Assembly (NCBI GenBank): GCA_902805475.1
Contig: CADCSX010000003.1
Span: 1,612,001 to 1,676,000 of the forward strand
Direction of reading: 5' to 3'
DNA length: 64,000 nucleotides
Source: Entonaema liquescens
Taxonomy: Eukaryota; Ascomycota; Sordariomycetes; Xylariales; Xylariaceae
Below are positions 35,038-46,475 of this stretch, piece by piece (within the stretch, counting starts at the first letter, position 1; every line of letters starts with the position of its first letter). Both the position numbers and the translations under genes were made by a program. Under the pieces are notes generated by a model. The model saw nothing but the letters and a program-made list of their open reading frames with translations. It had not been told where the DNA came from and searched no databases.

Positions 35038-36706
35038 CTATTTCCTAGTTTTCCGAGCATGCTTCACCAGATTTTCTATTACCCCTTCGAACGCCTCCCG
35101 ATCGCCAATCTTCTCGTCAGTTCGTTTCTTCCAATATTCCAGCACGTCCTTCGCTAGGACCTCCATGCGCTGTAATTTCTTGACATGCTGCTGGAGCTCC
35201 TTGTCGGTCATACCGCTTAAAGCCTCGTCTGTGGTTGTGCAGAGCTGCTTCGCGGAAACCAGATCTAGGTCAGGCGCCACGGGCGGTCCTTTTCGTCGTT
35301 TTGAAGGAGATCTCGGCTTCTCCTTACCTTGAGAATCTACGGATACCGATGAGTTGTTATCGCCATCTGGCTTCCTGAGCCTGGATGCAGAGCGAGACTC
35401 TGATGATGTGCGCAGCGAGCCGCTTGATGTGACCCGATGGATAGATGGTAGCACAAGCTTCTTTTGTTTGGAGGCCGGTAGTATCTCGTCTAGATCCACT
35501 GGTACGCCAAGAGATACGAGGAACAAGCGTCGTATGCGAGACCGAATCCAGTCAGGGGGTTGGAGAGGCGGCGGTGCTGCTAGTTGTGACCAGAGAGAGG
35601 CGCTTCTGGGGTTGAAGAATATTGGGTTGTCCTTGGGAGGTGATGGTAGGGCTGGGAGCTCTTGTATTTCAGGAGAAAACAATGCATCTAAGTATGGTTC
35701 TGTTGCAGCTAAGATGTCCTCCGAGTCAAGGCCATCGAGATCCAATATTGGCTGATACGGCGAATTGTTAGCATAAATATACGACTACCTAGAGAGGGAC
35801 CTAAACATACAAATGAGGGTATTGAGACCTGAGGCTGAGGAACCGGTATGGGAGCCGGTGCTTCTGCCTCGGCCGATTGAAAACCATCGTCGAAGTCGCC
35901 AAAATCAGCATCTTCATCACCCTCTTCAAACTCGTCAAAGTCGTCGCCAAAGTCATCAACATCGTCGCCGTCAACATCTCCTTGACCATGATCAAAACTT
36001 CCCGTTGACTTTGCTGCTGACGACTTTCTCCGTCGATGAGTCAATGGTGACTTAAGTGATGGGGCTACAGCCGCGTTATCTACGAGGGCAAGGGTCAATC
36101 GCGCTGGGTAGCTTAGGAGGACTTGGCTGCCGTACCAGTTGCTTCCTTGGTGGTATCAAGCGAGGAGGGTGTTGGATTTGCCTCGCCGGTACCGTCAGGT
36201 TTCCGAATAAAGTCTGGTTCGGCATCTGCCCGACGAAGATCTTCATTGTAGTGACGAGTAGAAGAACCAGGAGCATCCGCTGATTCATCGACCACCGTCT
36301 TTGGAATTGGATGACCTCCCGGTGTCACAGGTCTGTCTGGGGAGACGGATTGCGGCTTCTTGTCGTGAATAATTGCAATCTCGTCTGGCTCAGCATCCTC
36401 TGTGCGCTTATTGTAAGCCTCCGTACCGGGGACTTCACCGTAAGACGGCTCATCGTCTACTTTTTCGACTCGGGTTCGCGGTACCGGAGAGGTAGCACCG
36501 TGGCTATTCCTTGGGGAGGATTGAGCATCAGAGAAGTGCTCGTCAGAATCGGAGGAGACTGAATTGGGACAATTGTTAGCGTTCTGTAGGAATTGTAAAA
36601 AGTCTCATAAGGGGCATTGAAGCATACCCAGCTCGTGAGCACCTGAGTCTTCGGTACCCTTCCTCTCGGGAGCCTCGAGGCTAAGCGACCTCCGCTCTCT
36701 AGACAT
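35038..36706 (-). CDS. Acidic DFGDF-motif protein, possible clathrin/AP-1 accessory factor (Laa2/aftiphilin-like)
   Basis: Four-exon model: 36706-36628, 36558-36136, 36079-35811, 35751-35038; 494 residues, phase closing at every junction. The N-terminal part has a VSSDSDEHFSDAQS start, an EPSYGEVPGTEAYNKR block and TPGG-PIPKTVV-type Pro/Thr repeats. The middle is very acidic with DDFGDDFDEFEEGDEDADFGDF-like aromatic motifs. The C-terminal domain includes PPDWIRSRIRRLFLVSLGVPVDLDEILP and ends in a coiled coil, VIENLVKHARKTRK. Acidic F/W motifs of this kind bind adaptor ear domains, so an AP-1/clathrin role is inferred. Without the 36135-36080 intron (GTACGG...CGTAG, 56 nt) there would be two genes 15 bases apart, the second lacking an ATG; the fused model is therefore preferred. 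Confidence 0.75.
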
Positions 36707-37798
36707 GGCAAAGACTTTCTAGGTGGCAGATTGGGGCTGTGCCACTTGGTCTAGAGAAGTTCGCGAGCCTATAAAATATAATATCTAAGAGGAGTTGTGG
36801 TCCCTTGTCAACAGCCCGTTGGCCGCTTTGAGGGGTTACTGTATAACGGATCGAAAGGATATAAAGGCTAGAGAAGCCTATGAATCGTAGTTACTGATCT
36901 TGGAAAAAGCTGTAGGATCGATTTAAAGATACACAAGGCCATAAACCATGCCTTGTAATGTCTGGGTGTTATATGAGGTAATCGTAGAGATCGAAACATC
37001 AGCTCAGGGATCGGAGACACATGTGTCTGGTTGGGCAGACGGCGAGGGCGGACAGGGCTGGCAGGTTGGTTGGTATTGGCGTAAGAGAAACCTACCTAGA
37101 CTTGGATTAGATAAGGAGCCTAGAACTCTTGTGGCTTGAAGTTTATTATGCTAACCCTTACCTAAAAGTTACCTAGGTACCTACCTATGCTTAATAAGTA
37201 GGTACATACCTATGTAGGTACCTACCTAAAGTACCTAAGGTACTTCATAACACCGTGCTGAAAGCGAAGACCCACATCTGTTTTGTGCACGCAGTCGGAG
37301 CTTCAGTGGTTGGCAGGTTTGGCTTAGGTACCTACCTGCCTTGTGGTAGTCCTGTAGTACATGCTAGTCGCGTCCAGCTTTACCACCTTGGAAAGCTTGT
37401 CGCGCAAAAAAAGTGGTCGGTCTGTGATGCATCAAAGAAGTCACCAATACTAAGATAAACTGTAAGTAAAATCCACTATCCTTTACAGTTGCGTTCGCAC
37501 GAATTGGCTTTTTTCTTCGTACGTGCTAACTACTCCATAAAGGATCAAGATACATTTTCATCTTGGACATTTATCATCGTTGTCGAGCTTGCGCTGTCCT
37601 TCAGCAAATTGCCAAACGCCGAAAACCCCCAGCCTTTTCTGTGCTTGCGGCTTGGGGATGAGTACAGGTTTATAAACACGGCCTTGAGATCAAACGAACC
37701 AAGATTACCTACATTCCAATAACCACATATACGTTAGATCGGATACAATACCAACAACACACATCACATTCCTTCCTTACCAACACCGTCCCATCATC
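36707..37798. other. Divergent intergenic spacer
   Basis: Shared upstream region of the DFGDF-motif gene (-) and NSP1 (+). It contains a dense TACCTA/GGTACC cluster at about 37165-37250 and another copy near 37324. No gene recognised. Confidence 0.6.
37165..37250. repeat. Cluster of TACCTA / TAGGTA words, partly palindromic
   Basis: Direct and inverted copies of TACCTA, several as GGTACC-centred palindromes, packed in about 85 bases of divergent promoter. Confidence 0.75.
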
Positions 37799-40026
37799 AT
37801 GTCGCTCTTCGGCAACACGAGCTCGGGAGGGCAATCCAACAACAATGCAACCACATCTACTGCACCTCCTTCTGGCAGTTTATTTGGTTCCTCTACGCCT
37901 ACTACTTCGGCTCCGGGTACCCTGTTTGGTAGTTCAACTACCGGTACACCTTCCTTCTCTTTCGGAAACCTAGGTGGTGGAAATAACAGTGCTACCGCCG
38001 GTTCATCGGGAGCTTCTAACCTCTTCAGCAATACCACTGCCAAACCAGCGGAGCAAAAGCCATTGTTTGGTCAAACAACAGGAACAGCGACATTAGGATC
38101 TACTCCTGCGTCAGGTGGAAGTACCCCTGGGTTGTTTAGTAGCTCCCAGACACCTTCTACCAGCCTCTTCGGTGGTGCTGCGAAGCCCGCGCAATCCACG
38201 AACTTATTCGGAAGTTCAACTACGCCGACATCGACTGGTGCCACCCAGGCATCAGCACCAGCGACAGCAGGATCTGCTACGACTGGCTCACTATTTGGGC
38301 AGCAGAATAACTCTTCAACACCACCCGCCTCGGCCACTCCCACATCGAAACCTGGGCTCTTTGGCAACTCCACCGCCGGCGGCAGCAGCAGTCTTTTCAA
38401 CAACGCCAACTCAAGCACTACCCCGACTAGCGCTGCTCCCGGTTCTGCTTCGTTATCGACACCTACAAAATCAATGTTTCCTCTAAACTCGACCACACCT
38501 GCGGGTGCGCCTCCAGCGAAGTCCGGTCTGTTTCCGCCTGCTGCGGGTCAACTGCCCTTCCCATCTGCTCAACAAGGTGATAAAAAGGAAGGCCAGAGTA
38601 CCTCTTTGTTTGCAAACCCAGGCGCTTCGTCCCAAGCCGGTACCGCAGCAGGCAAGCCAGCATCTTCTACCCCAACTAGCTCGCTCTTCTCCAAACCCGG
38701 TCAGAGCTCAACTCAAACCACGAATCTCTTTGGGGGTGCAAAACCTGCCGATAGTTCTTCTACCTCGAGTTTATTCACGAAACCTAAGCCTGCTGAAACA
38801 TCCTCGACTCAACCCTCAAACTCGCTTTTTGCAGGACCAGCTACTACACCAGCAGCACCAGCAAGCACTTCTTCGTTATTTGATAACAAAAAACCTGCGC
38901 CGGCAGCAGCTACTACACCGGCAGCTCCTACGTCAGGATTTACAAGTTTCATGAAACCTTCCGGTACTGCTTCCGCCGCTGAACCCCCCAAGGCACAGGC
39001 GACGTCTTTGTTTGCTCCTGGGAAGCCGGCTACTAGTACTGGAGCCGCTGAACCAGCTAAACCCACGTCTAATCTATTTGGTAATCCTACTTCTACTCCA
39101 GCAGCAGGGGCTACTTCAGCTACAGGCACTACACCAGCCACGGGAACATCGGCTTCTACCGCTGCAGCTGCAGCGCCCACAGCTACGAGTTCTTTGTTTG
39201 GTGCCGCGTCAAAACCACCCGCATCAACTGATAGCGCTGCACCACAGGCTGCTGCAGGAGCCAGCAATGCCTTGGGAGCATCAACAGCCGGTCCTACCTC
39301 ATCTATGGCACGATTAAAGAACAAGACGATGGACGAGATCATTACTCGCTGGGCTACAGATCTCTCGAAGTACCAGAAAGAGTTCAAAGAGCAAGCAGCT
39401 CAAGTAGCTCAATGGGACCGGCTTTTGGTCGAGAACGGTGAGAGAATCCAGAAGCTCTATTTGGAAACATTTGAGGCCGAGAAAGGTAGTCGTGAAATCG
39501 AACGACAGCTCGTTGGCATCGAGAGTCAGCAGGAAGAGCTCGAGAGTTGGCTGGATAGATATGAGAGTGAGGTAGATACCATATTTACCAAACAGATCGG
39601 TCATGGAGACCAGCTTGCGGGACCAGATCAAGAGCGCGAGAAGACATACAAGCTGGCCGAGAAGATTACTGAGAAGTTAGATGATATGGGCCGTGACCTT
39701 GGCAAGATGATCAAAGAGATTAACGACATTTCCGGCACACTAAGCAAGGGCAACAAACCAGACGATCCGGTAAGTTTTTTTTTTGTTTAAACCACCCGAT
39801 TAAAAATTTTACATTCAACTAACCTCCTTTTCTCTAGCTGAGTCAAATTGTCCGAGTCCTCAACAGTCACCTTGCCCAGCTTCAGTGGATAGACACCAAC
39901 GCCGCAGCGCTTCAAGCTAAGGTCGCAGCAGCACAAAAGGAGCGTAGCACCATAGGCAACCATTACGGTGGCCCGGAGCAAGACAACGTGGATAGCTTCT
40001 ATCGATCCTATATGGGGCGTAGATAA
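37799..40026 (+). CDS. NSP1: FG nucleoporin Nsp1 (Nup62 orthologue)
   Basis: Central-channel nucleoporin. Two exons (37799-39769, 39838-40026), intron phase 0; 719 residues. Residues 1-~500 are a Ser/Thr/Ala/Pro low-complexity domain with many LFG, SLFG and GLFG-type FG motifs, the permeability-barrier domain. From ~503 (MARLKNKTMDEIITRW) a long coiled coil typical of the Nsp1 C-terminal family anchors the Nup62-Nup58-Nup54 complex. The last exon completes it (LSQIVRVLNSHLAQLQWID), ending SFYRSYMGRR. FxFG repeats are few; simple LFG repeats dominate. Long open frames on the opposite strand are by-products of the low-complexity composition. Confidence 0.96.
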
Positions 40027-40421
40027 GCCTAGGATCTCGATTATTACCAGGCTACCAAGAAATTCGAGGAGAAATTCCTGTCGGGGGGAGCTTAGTTGTA
40101 GGAGTTTAAGGAACCAGGCACAAATATTCGAGAACTCATAGATGATGACATGCATTAGGAAGGGAGACCCTCGATTGGGTAGGGGTAATGCCGTGATAAG
40201 AGACAAGAGTCAATTCTCAACATAGCAACAAGAGCACGCTCTATGCGTGTGCTGCGGCTGTATTTATGTACACTAGGACATGGCAAATGCGATGGCTGAA
40301 GGACAAATATGGTTTTTTGAACTGCTTCTAGTGACACTGCAAAAAGCTCACGAGCTGATGCTAGACGTTATATTGAACGAGAGCTTCGGCATTCCTTCTC
40401 ATGTTCTGATAACTAGTACAT
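40027..40421. other. Convergent intergenic spacer, NSP1 / INH1
   Basis: Holds two 3' ends; nothing else seen. Confidence 0.6.
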
Positions 40422-41039
40422 TTAGTTGTGCTCGCCACCTTGCTCTTTAGTCAACTCGTCACTGTAAAGAAGAAGTATTTATTAGTACCTATTGCCGGTG
40501 TTGCGAATCTTGTAGGGGGGAAATATTGTATTCCAGGTAAGTTGGATAGACTTACATGTGGTCGGACAGCTTCTGGAGGTGCTCCTGCTGCTCGCGGAGC
40601 TTCTTGCGCAGCTCAAGAAGCTTCTCCTTCTCACGCTGGCGGATCGAGTAATCCTCGTTAGCCTTTTCGCGCTTTTGGAAGGCGTCACTATTTTTTTTGT
40701 TTCTTTGTTAGTCTTGTAACTAATCTACTACTACTATTACTTCTGGTTTGTTGCCTATAGTTCTTTGAATACCCGGGTGGCTTCTTCTTGCTCTAGTAAG
40801 CTAGGAAGATACCCGGGATCTTGGGGATATCTTTCCCATCTCATCCGATTTTCTAGAACGGGATGGCGGGGTTATGGAAATAGACGTGCGACGTACCCTT
40901 GGCCGCCTAAGCTGCCCAGTCTGCTCGGTGCGCCGGTGTCGCCCTCTGACATGGCGCGGATGGTCGTCGTGAATGCGCGGCGGGAGGAAGCGATAGCGAG
41001 GCCTCGAGATGGGATCTTGGTAAGAGCTTGACGGTACAT
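40422..41039 (-). CDS. INH1: Mitochondrial F1F0-ATPase inhibitor (IF1)
   Basis: Small matrix protein that blocks ATP hydrolysis by F1 when the membrane potential falls. Three exons (41039-40897, 40687-40556, 40461-40422); both introns are phase 2, the first 209 nt and the second 94 nt; 104 residues. An N-terminal presequence is rich in Arg/Ser/Ala (RGLAIASSRRAFTTTIR). The inhibitory segment includes GDTGAPSRLGSLGGQGDAFQ, followed by KREKANEDYSIRQREKEKL and a long alpha-helical dimerisation tail (LRKKLREQQEHLQKLSDHID). Length and motif order are normal for fungal IF1. Confidence 0.93.
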
Positions 41040-42381
41040 TTTGGCTTTTGTTTTCCTTTTGGGGGGGAGAATCTCAAAAGAGTCGCTCTATTAGGAAGAA
41101 TCGTTTAGTATATGAAGCTTAACTACTTTACAACCAAAGTCACGGGATTATGTATATGTGGGAAAGCTAATACCTTATGTATGATGTTTAATTGGTTTGT
41201 TGTTGTATGTGGTGTGATTGATGGCTCGGAATTGAGGCACTTCCAAAAAGTTGGAGGTTCGATTGGAATTGGAGCTTAGCCTTTCTCTCTCACCTATGAA
41301 GTCAATGGAGCATGCAAAGCTTCAAACCCGGCGGAAGAAGACGGTGCGCACGGACGCAAACGGAGCGGAACTCTCCTAACACCGTTCTCTTACCTTGATG
41401 CACTAGAAACGTGCCTGCTCAGGCCATACATAGCATCATTAGTGACCACTAATCACGCAAAAATCTAGCGCGCCGGAATACTTTATTTCTTTTTCCACCA
41501 CGCCATCTTTTTACATAGTATGGTCATCTGATATATACCAAATTCCTGTGGCCTCCCTACTACTGCAAATTTACCGCGAATCATCGTTGGGAGAAGATAA
41601 GAAGACCTATAGAGGTGTTTCCTTCTTTATATTGGCCATGTATCACTTTGATACTCTATAAATTTGTTATTTTTGCAGAATCTTACGAGTCGCACTTATA
41701 ATACGCACAAACCTGTATATGTATAAGTAACTACAATGCGTATTAGCAGCCACGTCAATACGTATTTATATTTTCGTCGAGGCTGAGCATTGCATGAAGC
41801 ATGCATTATCAGCTATGAGAAGTATGCTATGTTACCAACATCTAAATTTGGCATAATAATTCAGGTATGCCAAACGCGAGAAAAGAATGGAGCCCGGCCT
41901 TCGTGAGGCTCTCGTCTGGCATGATATCTTCCAGAAATCAGAGGAGCATAATGTTTTCACCGGGAGGCGGTTCCTAGCCCCGCAAGCCGGAAGGAAATAT
42001 ACTTGGCAATGCGTGGGTTTCATCCCCCCTCTCCAAGAAGCAATCCAAGTCGGTGACGTTTTCTTTCAACAAATGGAACTTTTTCCCTTCGTGCTCTCTT
42101 GATTTCTAGGTCAAGTTTGTATTGACGATAGTCGAAATGAATTAGACAAATAAGAAAAGCCAAGTTCCCTTGGTGGCTGGCACGAGTGTGGCCCCGAATC
42201 AGAAAGCCAAGATGCAGCACTGTGCATATGTATGAGCTATTTGGGCTGCATATGTTGACGTAGGCTGAAATTCTTTCCCCCTTATCGCCCAGTAGCGGCG
42301 GTGGTAATCCAGATGGAACGCATCAGATTATCGCCCATGGAAATTCTTTCTATGTTAGTAAGAACAAAGAATGGGATGGCT

Positions 42382-42411
42382 CGTGCTTCGTGCTTCGTGC
42401 TTCGTGCTTCG
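42382..42411. repeat. Tandem repeat (CGTGCTT)x4
   Basis: Four perfect copies of a 7-base unit plus two extra bases, non-coding. It has the same unit length and copy number as the unrelated repeat at 20206. Confidence 0.95.
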
Positions 42412-43831
42412 AGCCTCGGATTACCTAGGTCTCATTTCGCAAGTGTGATTGGTTTAACTCGAGTGTAGACCCTTTCTCGAAGACAGTTGAGACATACAAC
42501 AAGATTAATGGAGGGTCACTTGGACACCAATAAAATAATGAGCGTCCGTGATTTGGAAAGGGTTATGATTGAAGGGAAGAAATATGAGTAAAATAAAACT
42601 TGGATACACTCAGACCCTTAGGTCATCCTATATATCGTTTTATTGTTTGAGGCTTGACAACTCGTCGGGTGTCTATGAAGAAATGGAACGCCCCATGTAT
42701 TGGTACAAGCACGGGACAAAATTCGATTGTTTCTTCAAGTACGTGGGGTACGAGTGGGAGGTATTTTACTATTTAATACCTAGTATTGAAACTGACGTAA
42801 GTGACCTGGGCAAAATACCTGGTAGGCAGGGAGGGAAAAGGGAATCAAACAAGCCTAACTAATAGTGCTAGCAACATGCAACTACCTCAGATAAATACAT
42901 CGGACATACGAATATGTAAAAGGCACATGACAACCACGTGAGGCGTAGTTTCTTCATCACAAAAGGTGCAAAAAGAATAAAATAAAATTGGAAGGTAGAA
43001 TCAAAAGGGGACCTGGGAGGAGTCAGGAGAATGCCTTACCCATCTTTTTTTTTTCTACGCCTCATACTATATCGGGCTTGTGTATACCTTATGTATGCAG
43101 CGTATGCAATGTATGCAATGTCATGCCCACGACCCGTGAACGCAAGATACATAATGCAATGTATCTTATGTATGTAATGTATTTATGATAATGATAACAT
43201 TATATGATGCCAGTCATCTAAAGGACTAAAAGGACTAATAAAAGGACGGAGGTACCGAATTATTTAGATTTGAGGATGACTCTCCCCTTTCAAGCCTTGT
43301 TCTATTAGGTATCAAATGATCCGCTACCTGTTACCCGCTGCCCGTTGCCAAGTTTACAGGCTCGTGGCTCTGCTGGTTCTAGCAGTTGGATTAGTGGAGG
43401 TCGTGTGTGTATGTACCTAAGGTAGGCATCAAATTGTACAGCCCTGGGGAGGGGGGGAAAGAAGAAGTACTTTAGGTAGGTACCTTTAGGTAGTTATATG
43501 CAATGTACAGTACAAATGTGCCTAAGGATTTTAGAATGTACCTGAGGTTACTATTACTTCCCCTCCCCACGCGCGCACTGGGCACACCCGCCTCTGAGCC
43601 CGTCACCCTCTTTCTCCTTCACCTCAGGCTCCCTCTGTTCTACCAACAAAACCGAACTGCTGCACATCCGCAGACACAAAAACCCTCCCAAAACTTTTGC
43701 ATCTCATAAACCTCCCAAATCCAACAACACCAACTTATTCTATCCTCCGTCTTCGCACTTTCTGTCCTAGTGTATCTACCACTTTAGGTCGTTCTTTTTA
43801 CAAACCAAACCTCCAAAACAACGAGTAGAAG

Positions 43832-44436
43832 GTACGTTGAACCCTTATATCCCCATTCTCTCTCCTCTCCTTTTTTTTTAAAAAAAAAATCCCCTTTTTC
43901 TTTTGCACTTGCGGTCATGTTCCTTGGCCTACTACCCTGAGTCCCGCCTTACACTTTCGTCATCGCCCACATCACGACCACCTCCTTCTTGTCGGCCATA
44001 CAACACAACAGCAAACCTATCAACAGCCTAATACGACCTGTCGTCTAAATCAATTGATTATTGCGACAACATACACGGTTATCCGTTTACCTTTTACCTC
44101 ACGCGTTTTCTATTCGCATCCGCTGGCGCAAACCCCACCGACTGCGGGGGGTTCATCCTTTGCTTCACCGTCACAACCTTCGAGCTCCTCGATATCCTCG
44201 CCAAGGTAGCGCGTTCCTCTGGTTTGGGCTGTAAACATTTCCAGTATCGTCCTGGCAACAGTCTTGCAAACACCTAGACCGATATTTACTGCCTATTGTC
44301 GTGCAAACCTACATTTCATCTTTTTCTTCTTTTCTCCCTCCCACGTCACGATTATATTACATGTACTTTTTCATCATAATCAAACACAAACACATTGTCT
44401 GATCGAAACTAAAGCTGACTAGAGACTTCATTCTAG
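43832..44436 (+). other. Candidate leader intron of the 14-3-3 gene
   Basis: Donor GTACGT at 43832 and acceptor TTCTAG ending 44436, with GCTGAC as branch about 17 bases before. A long leader intron would fit a highly expressed gene, but no transcript evidence is available. Confidence 0.35.
43871..43889. repeat. T9A10 palindromic tract
   Basis: Nine T followed directly by ten A, in the pyrimidine-rich leader region of the 14-3-3 gene. Confidence 0.85.
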
Positions 44437-44464
44437 TTCTCTCTAACCAAATCTCACCGCCAAG

Positions 44465-45494
44465 ATGGGTCACGAAGATGCTGTGTATCTTGCCAAGCTC
44501 GCTGAGCAGGCTGAGCGCTATGAGGGTATGTGATGCTATAGTTGATGTTGGTGATCCCCGCAAGGTGGCGATACTAACTCTTCCCGTCATTAGAGATGGT
44601 CGAGAACATGAAGATCGTCGCTTCTGAGGACCGTGACCTCACCGTCGAGGAGCGCAATCTCCTCTCCGTTGCTTACAAGAACGTAATCGGTGCCCGACGT
44701 GCCTCGTGGAGAATCGTCACATCCATCGAGCAGAAGGAAGAGTCCAAGGGCAACTCCTCTCAAGTCGGTCTCATCAAGGAGTACCGACAGAAGATCGAGG
44801 CCGAACTTGCCAAGATCTGCGATGACATCCTCGATGTTTTGGACAAGCACCTCATTCCCTCCGCTAAGTCTGGCGAGTCCAAGGTGTTCTACCACAAGAT
44901 GTATGTTTTTAACCCTGGTGCCTAGCCCGAAATCAGACATTTCTAACCGAATAAAACAGGAAGGGAGACTACCACCGTTATCTCGCCGAGTTCGCCGTTG
45001 GTGACCGACGAAAGGAGTCGGCTGACAAGTCGCTTGAGGCATACAAGGCTGCCACCGAGGTTGCTCAGACTGAACTACCTCCCACACACCCCATCCGTCT
45101 TGGTCTCGCCCTTAACTTCTCCGTCTTCTACTACGAGATCTTGAACGCCCCCGATCAGGCTTGCCACCTCGCAAAGCAGGCTTTCGACGATGCGATTGCC
45201 GGTAAGTGACAACCGTACGAGTTGAACGTAGCATGAAGCTAATCAGAATTACAGAGCTCGACACTTTGAGCGAGGAGAGCTACAAGGACTCGACTCTCAT
45301 CATGCAACTCCTCCGAGACAACTTGGTATGTATTCGCAGCCACGAATTAAAATCGGTTGAATTTGCTAACCTAAAATTAGACCCTCTGGACGTCTTCTGA
45401 GGCCGAGCCTCCTGCGGAGTCTGCTGCAGCCCCGGCCGCGGAACCGGAGAAGGCCGCCGAGGCCCCCGCCGAGGAACCCAAGGCTGCCGAGTAA
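44465..45494 (+). CDS. BMH1: 14-3-3 protein
   Basis: Dimeric phosphoserine/threonine-binding adaptor. Five exons: 44465-44525, 44594-44900, 44960-45201, 45255-45325, 45381-45494; 264 residues, phase closing throughout. Family signatures are seen in order: MGHEDAVYLAKLAEQAERYEEM, RNLLSVAYKNVIGARRASWR (phosphopeptide-pocket Lys and Arg), YHRYLAEFAVGDRR, LGLALNFSVFYYEI and [23 protein letters not shown]. The tail is Ala/Glu/Pro-rich, as usual in fungi. The gene is preceded by about 900 bases of pyrimidine-rich DNA, typical of strong fungal promoters. Confidence 0.98.
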
Positions 45495-46475
45495 AGAAAA
45501 AAGAAAAGCCCACGTCCCTTGTTAGTCTCTAGATTTTAAAGGGGTCGACTGAAGTTGGGTGAACCCTGGTGTCTATGGAGTGTTTGCTTGAGAATTCTCT
45601 TGCTTGAGATTCTGCATTGATTTGATTTTTTCCCCCTTCATGTGGCAAATGCACAGAGCAAAGACTTGGACGGTTCTCTTTTCCCGCAGACAAAAGGGCT
45701 AAAGAGCTTTTGGGAGGTCTTTCGCGGAATGCTTGCCCTTTAGACTCTAATGCAAATTCGTCTGAATAAACCCCGTACTTTCTACTTGCACAGGCAATAT
45801 TAATGTTATGAATTCGTCATGAGCAATGGACTTTCGTAGGATGTTCGCAGGATCAAACTAAAACATAGGCAGTAATAGTATCTTCTTAGGCTTGGCCAGC
45901 CAGTATATGCTAAATTTGCTGATACATAAAGCGAAGACATGCATTTAGGCATTTGATTTTGCAAATACGTAAATATCTACACGTCTCCCCCAAGTAACAG
46001 TAGACCTTTCACTGTGTAGATTGTATCGTATTCGTTCGATGCTACTGGCTCGTAAATCATTCATTTTTATCATACCCGACCAACTCCACGTATTATGTAG
46101 TCTCCAACCTGGCGTAAGTTAATGTACTAAGCCTTCCCCGACCCGTCCTAAAGATGGCCTTCATAATAGATACACGACTATGGCGTACCACATTTCTACC
46201 GAGCTTGATGTAGATAGCTATGCCACGTGATATGCTTTATCTGTTGGGGTAGAAGCGAGAGCGAGCCTATCAGATGAAAAAGTGATGACATTGGGGCAAC
46301 GAATGTCTCATGATATTATTATATCTCGATGTCTCTTCGTCCCGTTACCTCTGCGAGCCGCTTGCGCCCGTACCCGCCGTCGCGGATCCCGACAGCGAGA
46401 TGCCCCAGTTGAAACTCCAGTTAAACGTGAAGCCCCTCCCGGTACCACTACCCCGTCTCTCCCCCGCCGCCGTGA
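45495..46475. other. Convergent intergenic spacer, 14-3-3 / DPH4
   Basis: Holds two 3' ends. No gene recognised. Confidence 0.6.

Larger units (their letters stand above)
41040..44464. other. Intergenic region, 3.4 kb
   Basis: No convincing gene. An ATG-started frame at 42584-42862 (92 residues) resembles nothing known. Repeats seen are (CGTGCTT)x4 at 42382-42411, ATGTATGCA-type repeats near 43075-43185, TACCTA words near 43410-43500, and T9A10 at 43871-43889. The last ~900 bases are pyrimidine-rich and probably the promoter and leader of the 14-3-3 gene. Confidence 0.55.

Noticed and set aside
36076..36120. Two tandem genes separated by 15 bases, as in an operon
   Set aside because: The second would lack an ATG, and a canonical 56-base intron joins both parts in frame.
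38071..39387. Long open frames on the strand opposite NSP1
   Set aside because: They are complements of Ser/Thr/Ala/Pro low-complexity codons and have no family resemblance.
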